This document shows, in pieces, positions 1-4,246 of a stretch of DNA of 8,232 nt. The translations under genes were made by a program, and so were the position numbers. The notes beneath the pieces were generated by a model. That model saw only the letters and a list, made by a program, of their open reading frames with translations. It made no database searches and was not told the DNA's origin. Position 1 is the first letter of the stretch. Each line of letters starts with the position of its first letter. The stretch lies in assembly GCA_902489515.1 (NCBI GenBank), contig CABUAL010000072.1, positions 1-8,232 of the forward strand, given 5' to 3'. Source of the stretch: an uncultured Collinsella sp. (GTDB lineage Bacteria > Actinomycetota > Coriobacteriia > Coriobacteriales > Coriobacteriaceae).

Positions 1-251
1 GGCGCCCTGGGCACTAATATTTGTGGTCGATTATGTGCGCGACTCGCCGCATGCAAGATCGCCGCCCGCTGCTCGTCGGTCACCGCTACGGGACGGCCGT
101 CGTCATCACGCGCGAAGGCACGCGTGGAGGAACGGTGCTCCAACGTGTCCAGCACCGCATTGCCCGTAGTCTCGACCGGATAGCCGTACGTATCCACGCC
201 CGCAGCTCCGCCGCAGTACTCGGCGCCCGTCATACAAACCTGCTCGCTCAT
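1..251 (-). CDS. Probable nitroreductase-family protein, N-terminal part (runs off left edge)
   Basis: An ATG at 251-249 opens a frame of 83 whole codons to the window edge. After a Gly/Thr-rich leader of about 30 residues comes NAVLDTLEHRSSTRAFA, then a helix ending in AAILHAASRA. This order (N-x-V-L-x-x-[IL]-x-x-R-x-S-x-R-x-F, then an AAxRA helix) is the typical N-terminus of FMN-dependent nitroreductase-fold oxidoreductases, where the RxSxR segment contacts the FMN phosphate. An upstream ATG at 268 meets a stop after six codons, so 251 is the better start; AGGG/GGG purine runs lie just before it. Oddity: in this family AAxRA is normally followed by a Pro-(Ser/Thr)-Ala-Gly type FMN-binding turn, but here the frame reads HNRPQILVPRA up to the edge. 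The gene may be divergent, may carry a small insertion, or may be broken at or just beyond the edge. The family call rests on about 50 residues only. Confidence 0.5.
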   Translation of the reverse strand, partial: MSEQVCMTGAEYCGGAAGVDTYGYPVETTGNAVLDTLEHRSSTRAFARDDDGRPVAVTDEQRAAILHAASRAHNRPQILVPRA

Positions 252-464
252 CGCCCTACCCTCGCCATTTCTTTAAGAAGCCTTTACGTTTCCGTGTAAT
301 TCCCGTCCATTATCGCGCAGGTCGCCACTACATTGCGCCACACCGCCGCACGTGCGCGTTAATATGGCTGGTTGTTGCGCGCAGCCACCAATTGCAGCGC
401 ATATCTTGGTAACAATCGGGTAAACCCCCGCTTTCGTACGTTTTAGTTTGTGAGGAGTCTCAGC
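252..464. promoter_or_regulatory. Divergent intergenic region between the nitroreductase-like and LTA-synthase-like genes
   Basis: These 213 nt separate two divergently transcribed genes, so promoters for both must lie here. I see no convincing consensus pair. A TAATAT at 360-365 could be a plus-strand -10 box, but 17 bp upstream there is only GCCACA (3 of 6 against TTGACA). On the minus strand GATAAT lies in the 310-320 area without a good -35. A weak hairpin has arms GGCTG (366-370) and CAGCC (382-386). No gene or repeat is visible. Confidence 0.35.
452..457 (+). promoter_or_regulatory. Ribosome binding site deciding the start of the LTA-synthase-like gene
   Basis: GAGGAG at 452-457 lies 7 nt before the ATG at 465. 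An in-frame GTG at 450 precedes this Shine-Dalgarno sequence and would include it in the coding region, so the ATG at 465 is preferred and the protein begins MFAAAISLVG. Confidence 0.8.
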
Positions 465-2765
465 ATGTTCGCTGCCGCCATCTCGCTCGTCGGTCTTGCG
501 GCGACCGTCTACCTTGTCTTGCGCGAGGCCAAGGCCATTTGCGCTCAGTCGGGCACCGTTGCCAAAAGCGCTCTTGGGTGGAGCGTCGCCTTCGGCCTGT
601 TCCAGCTCTTTTTGACCATTTGGGGCGCCATTGGCCTCGTCGCCCAAAACGAGCCGCTCGCCTTTGTGATGCTCATCCTGACCAACGCCATCCTCACCGG
701 CTGCGCTTGGGCCAGCATCGCACGCGACCGCATCGCCCCGCGCGTCTTTGCGTTCGCCAAGCCCGACGCCCCCGCCCCCACCGGCAAGCTCGCCCGCCTG
801 CGCGGCGCCTTTGTGGGCAAACCACTCGTCGCCGCCGTCCTGTGCCTGCTGCTCGCCGGCGTCTTTGCGCTGCTGGGCATGGAGGTCTCGTCCAACCACG
901 ACTTTACCTGGGTCTACCCCCTGTGCATCCTGCTCGAGTGGGCCATCATCACCGTGCTCATGACCGGCTTGTTCTTCCTATTCCAGCGCCACGGCGCAGC
1001 TCCCGCGGTCCTGGCCTTTGCCCTCTTTGTCCTGGGCATTGCCGAGTTCTTCGTCATCACGTTTAAATCCATGCCCATCCAGCCGGGCGACCTTTCGGCC
1101 ATCTCCACCGCCGCCGCGGTCGCCGGCAACGGCTACACCTTCTCGATCTCGCTGTTCTGCGTGCTGTCCATGGGCTTTACCGCCATCGCCATGCTGCTGT
1201 GCGAGTACGCCGGCCTGGTGGCACCGCACCGTCAGAAGGGTGCCGTCAACGCCAAGCGTATGCTGCTCACCAACCTGCTCGTGGCAGTGCTGTGCCTGGG
1301 CGGCGTAACCGCGCATGTCACGCTCATCGACTACTACAACACCCTCGGCATTACCGTCTACACCTGGCGCCCGCTCGAGAGCTACTGGCGCGAGGGCTAC
1401 CTGCCCGCCTTTATTAGTGCGGCGCAGTCCATCAAGCCGCCCAAACCCGCCGACTACTCCGTCGACGATGCCAAGGCCACGCTCAAAAAGTACGCCAAGG
1501 CCTACGACAAGTCCGACGCGGCCAAGAGCGACGAGCGCGCCGCCGCAAAGGAGCAGTTCGACAGCGAGAAGCCCACGGTCATCGCCATCATGAACGAGAC
1601 CTTCTCGGATCTATCCATCTACCAGAATATGCGCGCCGGCTACGAGGGCCCGCAGTACTTTAAGAGCCTGTCCAACTGCCTCAGCCGCGGCAAGCTCTAC
1701 GTGAGCGCCTACGGCGGCGGTACCGCCAATACCGAGTTTGAGTTTATGACCGGCAACTCCATGGCCAACCTGGGCTCGGGTGTGTACCCCTACACCATCT
1801 ACAACATGGAAACGACCGGGAACCTGGCAGAGCAGTTCAAGTCGCTCGGATATTCCACCACAGCCATGCACCCCAACCACGCGACCAACTGGAACCGCGA
1901 GAACGTCTACAAGGACTTTGGCTTTGACCAGTTCCTGTCTATCAACGATTTCCAGGGAGCCGACACCCTGCGCGGCATGGTGACCGACCAGGCTACCTAC
2001 GACAAGATTCTTGAGCTGCTCGACCAGAACGCCGATCCGCAGTTTATCTTCGACGTGACCATGCAGAACCACTCGGGCTACGATACGGGCCTGCTGCCGG
2101 TCGACAAGCAGATGCACCTGAACATCGACACGACCGACCTGGACGCCAAGACCGTCGAGGACGGCACGCTATCCGATGTCGACGAGTATGTCTCGTGCAT
2201 CGAGCAGTCCGACCAGGCGCTGCGCTACTTCCTCAACGCCTTGAGCAAGCTCGACCGCAAGGTGGTCGTGGTGTTCTGGGGCGACCATCAGCCGTTCTTC
2301 CCGTCCAAGTTCAACGACAAGTGGTTTACCGGCGAGGACGACGCCACGCATCAGGAGCGTCTGTGGCAGACCGACTACATCATCTGGGCCAACTACGACG
2401 TTGCCGGCTGCGACCAGACGAGCGAGGTCGACGACCTGTCCACCAACTACCTGTCCACGCAGCTTATGCAGCTGATCGGCGCACCGCTGACCGACTACCA
2501 GAAAGTGCACATGACGCTGCGCGAGTCGCTGCCCGCTATCAACTCCGTGGGCTACGAGGACGCCAGCCTGCGCTGGGCGCTCTCCTCCAACGTCACCGGC
2601 GACGACGCCGCCGCAGCAGCCGCCACCAAGGCGCGCGAGGATTACGCCAAGATGCAGTACTACGAGATGTTCCGCGACGGCAAGAATGTCTACACCGAGC
2701 ACTTCCAGACCGAGGCCAACGAAACCGACCCCAACCTGGCACCGGGCACGACCAAGATCAAGTAG
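465..2765 (+). CDS. Lipoteichoic acid synthase family protein (membrane phosphoglycerol transferase, sulfatase fold)
   Basis: A 766-residue membrane enzyme of the LtaS/MdoB type (alkaline-phosphatase superfamily). Known members move glycerol-phosphate from phosphatidylglycerol onto a glycolipid-anchored polymer outside the membrane, releasing diacylglycerol. About eight hydrophobic segments are visible near residues 2-20, 37-60, 64-86, 119-139, 149-173, 179-200, 225-250 and 266-286. A family-typical KSMPIQPGDLSAI stretch lies at 201-213. An extracellular catalytic domain follows from about residue 370. Visible active-site elements are E378 in IMNETFSD (metal ligand), T420 in GGGTANTEFE (expected nucleophile that carries the phosphoglycerol intermediate), H536 in MQNHSGY, and D607-H608 in WGDHQPF (metal ligands). 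The start follows the Shine-Dalgarno at 452-457. The gene is monocistronic, ending in a TAG about 95 nt before a terminator hairpin. Oddities: S. aureus LtaS has five membrane helices, so the N-terminal half is enlarged, and the C-terminus has an Ala-rich linker near residue 715. The family is certain; the exact polymer (lipoteichoic acid, other glycerol-phosphate polymer or modified lipid) cannot be told from sequence. Confidence 0.93.
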   Translation: MFAAAISLVGLAATVYLVLREAKAICAQSGTVAKSALGWSVAFGLFQLFLTIWGAIGLVAQNEPLAFVMLILTNAILTGCAWASIARDRIAPRVFAFAKPDAPAPTGKLARLRGAFVGKPLVAAVLCLLLAGVFALLGMEVSSNHDFTWVYPLCILLEWAIITVLMTGLFFLFQRHGAAPAVLAFALFVLGIAEFFVITFKSMPIQPGDLSAISTAAAVAGNGYTFSISLFCVLSMGFTAIAMLLCEYAGLVAPHRQKGAVNAKRMLLTNLLVAVLCLGGVTAHVTLIDYYNTLGITVYTWRPLESYWREGYLPAFISAAQSIKPPKPADYSVDDAKATLKKYAKAYDKSDAAKSDERAAAKEQFDSEKPTVIAIMNETFSDLSIYQNMRAGYEGPQYFKSLSNCLSRGKLYVSAYGGGTANTEFEFMTGNSMANLGSGVYPYTIYNMETTGNLAEQFKSLGYSTTAMHPNHATNWNRENVYKDFGFDQFLSINDFQGADTLRGMVTDQATYDKILELLDQNADPQFIFDVTMQNHSGYDTGLLPVDKQMHLNIDTTDLDAKTVEDGTLSDVDEYVSCIEQSDQALRYFLNALSKLDRKVVVVFWGDHQPFFPSKFNDKWFTGEDDATHQERLWQTDYIIWANYDVAGCDQTSEVDDLSTNYLSTQLMQLIGAPLTDYQKVHMTLRESLPAINSVGYEDASLRWALSSNVTGDDAAAAAATKAREDYAKMQYYEMFRDGKNVYTEHFQTEANETDPNLAPGTTKIK

Positions 2766-2779
2766 CGGGACGCATCCCG
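2766..2779 (+). repeat. Small perfect hairpin directly after the LTA-synthase stop codon
   Basis: CGGGA (2766-2770), loop CGCA, TCCCG (2775-2779) form a perfect 5-bp stem starting one base after the stop codon. There is no T-run, so it is not a terminator by itself. Its GGGACGCATC core recurs at 3125-3134 in the palindromic array downstream. Confidence 0.4.
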
Positions 2780-2804
2780 ATTCGCCTACCCGGGCAATCC
2801 CCAA

Positions 2805-2932
2805 CGAGGGCGGACGGGCGCCGGGTAACATCTGCTGCTCAGACAGTCCTGCGCAAGACGAAGGCCACATTAAGTGGCCTTCTTTGCGTGCGGAACTCGC
2901 GACAGACGTTACCCGGTGCCCGCTCGCCCTCG
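2805..2932. repeat. 128-nt long inverted repeat with a nested terminator
   Basis: The 25-nt arms at 2805-2829 and 2908-2932 are inverted copies with 22 of 25 positions identical. Both contain CGAGGGCG, GGGC and CCGGGTAAC (read on the plus strand for the left arm, on the minus strand for the right). Two of the three differences would be G-U pairs in RNA. The stem continues inward with TCTG (2831-2834) against CAGA (2903-2906). The centre holds the terminator hairpin of 2852-2888. The whole would fold as a long nested hairpin in the 3' region of the LTA-synthase-like transcript. It could be a structured 3' end or small RNA, a miniature mobile element with terminal inverted repeats, or a chance degenerate palindrome. 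No flanking target-site duplication was noticed. Confidence 0.65.
2852..2888 (+). terminator. Rho-independent terminator of the LTA-synthase-like gene
   Basis: Perfect 8-bp stem AAGGCCAC (2861-2868) / GTGGCCTT (2874-2881) with loop ATTAA, followed by CTTT. The base is extended by CGCAA (2852-2856) pairing with TTGCG (2884-2888) across a small bulge. The T-run is short, so termination may be partial. It lies about 95 nt after the stop codon, with no other plus-strand gene between. Confidence 0.7.
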
Positions 2933-2966
2933 CCTCACAGCAGAGGCGCGGCCTGTCATGCGAGTC

Positions 2967-3016
2967 GCGGAAACTGTGTCCCAGAAATCATGCGCAAAGT
3001 GGGATGCGGTTTCCGC
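2967..3016. repeat. Palindromic repeat unit 1 of a three-unit array
   Basis: Arms of 17 nt at 2967-2983 (GCGGAAACTGTGTCCCA) and 3000-3016 (TGGGATGCGGTTTCCGC), with a 16-nt loop. Identity of the arms is 14 of 17, and all three differences are G-U wobbles in RNA, so the stem would pair fully. The arm motif GGAAAC-(4 nt)-TCCC recurs in units 2 and 3 with the same head-to-head orientation. Function unknown. Confidence 0.7.
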
Positions 3017-3029
3017 CTGCGGGCCCGTT

Positions 3030-3076
3030 GGAAAACTGCATCCCACTTCGGCTACAAATTCCGGGATGCACTTTCC
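3030..3076. repeat. Palindromic repeat unit 2 of a three-unit array
   Basis: Left arm GGAAAACTGCATCCC (3030-3044) faces right arm GGGATGCACTTTCC (3063-3076); TGCATCCC and GGAAA pair around a small bulge. It begins 61 nt after the equivalent point (2969) of unit 1. The segment AAATTCCGGGAYGCA at its right half is shared exactly with unit 3, which supports duplication from a common ancestor. Confidence 0.65.
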
Positions 3077-3092
3077 GCCGAGGTCCTTAACC

Positions 3093-3138
3093 GGAAACTC
3101 CATCCCATTCCAAAGGCAAATTCCGGGACGCATCTTCC
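3093..3138. repeat. Palindromic repeat unit 3 of a three-unit array (most degenerate)
   Basis: Left arm GGAAACTCCATCCC (3093-3106) faces right arm GGGACGCATCTTCC (3125-3138); 10 of 14 positions pair. It starts 63 nt after unit 2. Its right arm shares GGGACGCATC with the small hairpin at 2766-2779. Decay of the arms grows from unit 1 to unit 3. Confidence 0.55.
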
Positions 3139-3144
3139 GCAACC

Positions 3145-3291
3145 TCATCCATCCGGAAAGCCCTTCCATCCGGAAAGCCCTTCCCACTCTGAATACATCC
3201 AGCGAACGTATGCGAGCGTGTTGTCCAGAACAGCCTCGTCATCGGGGTGATGGAAAAAGTCGCCCCAAACGCTTGCAGCGGTTGTGCCCAC
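3145..3291 (-). CDS. Possible small protein or gene remnant, unrecognised
   Basis: I do not recognise this 48-codon minus-strand frame. It is listed because its translation looks protein-like rather than random: SVWGDFFHHPDDEAVLDNTL followed by AYVRWMYSEW, with a candidate amphipathic helix from DDEAVL to YSEW and only one rare-looking codon. The start is unclear: GTG at 3291 has no Shine-Dalgarno sequence, while TTG at 3300 has GAGG 8 nt upstream, but that GAGG is part of the terminator stem of the preceding gene. The frame stays open further upstream through the terminator and antisense-frame region, as expected if the true N-terminus has been lost. The last residues (GLSGWKGFPDG) are produced by the 17-bp tandem duplication, which shifted the original frame. 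It may be the C-terminal remnant of a decayed gene or simply chance. Confidence 0.2.
   Translation of the reverse strand: MGTTAASVWGDFFHHPDDEAVLDNTLAYVRWMYSEWEGLSGWKGFPDG
3149..3182. repeat. Perfect 17-bp tandem duplication
   Basis: CCATCCGGAAAGCCCTT occurs at 3149-3165 and again, directly abutting, at 3166-3182 with no mismatch, which indicates a recent slippage or duplication event. Since 17 is not a multiple of three, it would shift the frame of any gene crossing it; it lies in the 3' end of the possible minus-strand small frame at 3145-3291. Confidence 0.85.
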
Positions 3292-3300
3292 AAGTGTCAA

Positions 3301-3330
3301 GAAAAAAGCCTCGAGAACTTCGAGGCTTTC
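3301..3330 (-). terminator. Strong rho-independent terminator of the flavodoxin-like gene
   Basis: Read on the minus strand, AAAGCCTCGA (3329-3320) and TCGAGGCTTT (3314-3305) form a perfect 10-bp stem around a 5-nt loop. TTTTTTC follows (the run overlaps the end of the stem). It starts about 40 nt after the TAG stop of the flavodoxin-like gene. Confidence 0.88.
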
Positions 3331-3371
3331 ACATTTGTATTGTTTTGCACGAAGGATCGCGGACGGCGAAG

Positions 3372-3923
3372 CTACTCTCCCAGTACGGCCTTCTTGGCGG
3401 CTGCGGCCATGTTATCCAGATCTTCCTTGGTGGGATGGTCCTTCGCAGCAATCCAGTTGTCGAGCAGCATCTTATAGCGCGCGTTGTCGGGATCTTGCTC
3501 GAGCATGGCCTCGTAGCGCTGCTTGACCGCGGGACCCATCTTGCCCTGGCACATCGCCCAGCCCGCAAGCTCGGCATCCCCAGCCAAATTGGAAGTCACG
3601 CGATCAATAATCTGCTGGTAATAGCTCTGGTCGGCCCCAAAACCGCAGGTGCCAAACAGGAAGACGCGCTTGCCGTGCAAGGCGGAGAGCAACGCCGCGA
3701 CCGAAGGCGTGCACGCACCCTTGTCGCACCAAAAACCGACGAGCACCGTGTCGGCCGCGCAGGCGCCCTGCGCCTCGAGCGCAACCTGATCTGCGTCCGC
3801 ATCGTCGCTCAACGCCGCAGCGTGGACAAACTCAACGCCCGCAGCCTGCAGAGCGCGCTTGATCGCACCCGAAACCATCCTGGTATTACCGCTCTTGCTG
3901 TTAACCACCAAAGAGCACGTCAT
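3372..3923 (-). CDS. Flavodoxin-like (FMN-binding) family protein
   Basis: A 183-residue soluble protein. The N-terminus is beta strand CSLVVNSK, then SGNT (SKSGNT at residues 9-14), matching the phosphate-binding loop of flavodoxins (S/T-x-S/T-G-N/x-T) between strand 1 and helix 1. A second strand TVLVGFWCDKGACT (residues 59-72) and a third, KRVFLFGTCGFG (85-96), follow the flavodoxin order and supply the likely isoalloxazine-contacting loops. The C-terminal third (CQGKMGPAVKQRYEAMLEQDPDN, residues 125-147) resembles the short flavodoxin-like group common in anaerobes. It probably carries electrons or supports a partner reductase; the partner is not in this window. The start is ATG 3921-3923. 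GTG at 3929 is an alternative: GAGG lies 4 nt before GTG and 10 nt before ATG, so the choice is not settled. The gene has its own predicted promoter and a strong terminator, and runs in the same direction as the ABC operon upstream of it. There is no signal peptide. Cysteines at 67, 71, 93 and 125 are not in a cluster pattern. Confidence 0.85.
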   Translation of the reverse strand: MTCSLVVNSKSGNTRMVSGAIKRALQAAGVEFVHAAALSDDADADQVALEAQGACAADTVLVGFWCDKGACTPSVAALLSALHGKRVFLFGTCGFGADQSYYQQIIDRVTSNLAGDAELAGWAMCQGKMGPAVKQRYEAMLEQDPDNARYKMLLDNWIAAKDHPTKEDLDNMAAAAKKAVLGE

Positions 3924-3982
3924 AGTCACGTTGCCTCGTTTCCCCCAAAACTAAAGCCACTATTGCAATTTATTAGATGAAT

Positions 3983-4010
3983 ATCTTAGTACTAACGTAA
4001 CAGATGTAAA
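3983..4010 (-). promoter_or_regulatory. Predicted promoter of the flavodoxin-like gene
   Basis: Minus strand: -35 TTTACA (4010-4005, 5 of 6 to TTGACA), 16-nt spacer, -10 TAAGAT (3988-3983, 4 of 6 to TATAAT). This lies in locally AT-rich DNA 60 nt upstream of the start codon. The -35 overlaps the CGTWACAGATGTAA motif shared with the ABC operon upstream region. Confidence 0.45.
3996..4009. promoter_or_regulatory. Shared motif CGTWACAGATGTAA, copy 1
   Basis: CGTAACAGATGTAA here and CGTTACAGATGTAA at 8043-8056 differ at one of 14 positions. Both lie roughly 70-95 nt upstream of a minus-strand start codon (flavodoxin-like gene; first ABC gene). The second copy contains a perfect TTACA-GA-TGTAA palindrome; this one has one mismatch. 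A shared operator is possible but only inferred. Confidence 0.35.
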
Positions 4011-4015
4011 CCACC

Positions 4016-4038
4016 GTCTGTCGATTGGCGACGCAGAC
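4016..4038. repeat. Inverted repeat next to the flavodoxin-like promoter
   Basis: GTCTG-TCG (4016-4023), spacer ATTGG, CGA (4029-4031), CG bulge, CAGAC (4034-4038): eight paired bases with one 2-nt bulge. It sits 5 bp upstream of the predicted -35 box, where an operator would be expected. No regulator is identifiable from it. Confidence 0.3.
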
Positions 4039-4079
4039 GACATCTTTGGACAGATTTCGAACAGTATGTACTTCGGATT

Positions 4080-4171
4080 GAAACCGCCGCAGAACGTTTC
4101 ACGAATGGCCGAAAAACTGTTTCACAAAACGCCGTCAAATTGTGTCACGGAGTATCGTCAAAATGTTTCAC
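4080..4171 (-). repeat. Array of four head-to-tail 23-bp direct repeats (GTGAAAC family)
   Basis: On the minus strand four units abut at 4171-4149, 4148-4126, 4125-4103 and 4102-4080, each exactly 23 bp. Each begins with GTGAAAC (GTGACAC in unit 2). T10 and T12 are kept in all four, and C15-G16 in the first three. Units 1 and 2 also share TTTGACG at positions 10-16. Equivalently, on the plus strand GTTTCAC (GTGTCAC once) starts at 4096, 4119, 4142 and 4165. Constant spacing near two helical turns with a conserved heptamer is what tandem binding sites for an activator, repressor or replication-type protein look like. The flanking 23-mers on both sides lack the motif. It lies 75 nt after the ABC operon stop codon and about 155 nt upstream of the flavodoxin-like start, so either could be the target. 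Confidence 0.75.
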
Positions 4172-4207
4172 GCGCTGGTAGAACGCTATATAACAAGATC
4201 GCTCTAT

Positions 4208-4236
4208 GGGACAAACAAACCTGATTAATTTGCCCC
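4208..4236 (-). terminator. Weak hairpin after the ABC operon (doubtful terminator)
   Basis: Minus strand GGGGCAAA (4236-4229) can pair with TTTGTCCC (4215-4208), 8 bp with one G-U, around a 13-nt loop, 11 nt after the stop codon of the second ABC gene. There is no T-run after it, so it is a poor terminator. I see no better one before the flavodoxin-like gene, and read-through into that gene is possible. Confidence 0.25.
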
Positions 4237-4246
4237 ACGGGCTTGC

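Noticed and set aside
2195..3250. 351-codon plus-strand open frame overlapping the end of the LTA-synthase-like gene
   Set aside because: It is a frame-shifted shadow of the catalytic domain with Arg-rich translation, continuing through the terminator and repeats.
3295..3300. Perfect minus-strand TTGACA as a -35 box for the small frame
   Set aside because: The -10 position at 17-bp spacing reads TGCAAG, a poor match, and the site overlaps the end of the terminator.
3372..3923. Naming the flavodoxin-like gene after a specific pathway partner such as a bilirubin-reductase accessory protein
   Set aside because: No reductase gene or matching regulator lies next to it in this window, and the flavodoxin fold alone does not tell the partner.
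2874..3980. 368-codon plus-strand open frame across the intergenic region and antisense to the flavodoxin-like gene
   Set aside because: It runs through the terminators and palindromic repeats, overlaps a well-supported minus-strand gene, and has no recognisable domain or Shine-Dalgarno sequence.
4080..4171. The 23-bp repeats as a CRISPR array
   Set aside because: The units abut with no spacers, are only partly conserved and there are no cas genes nearby.
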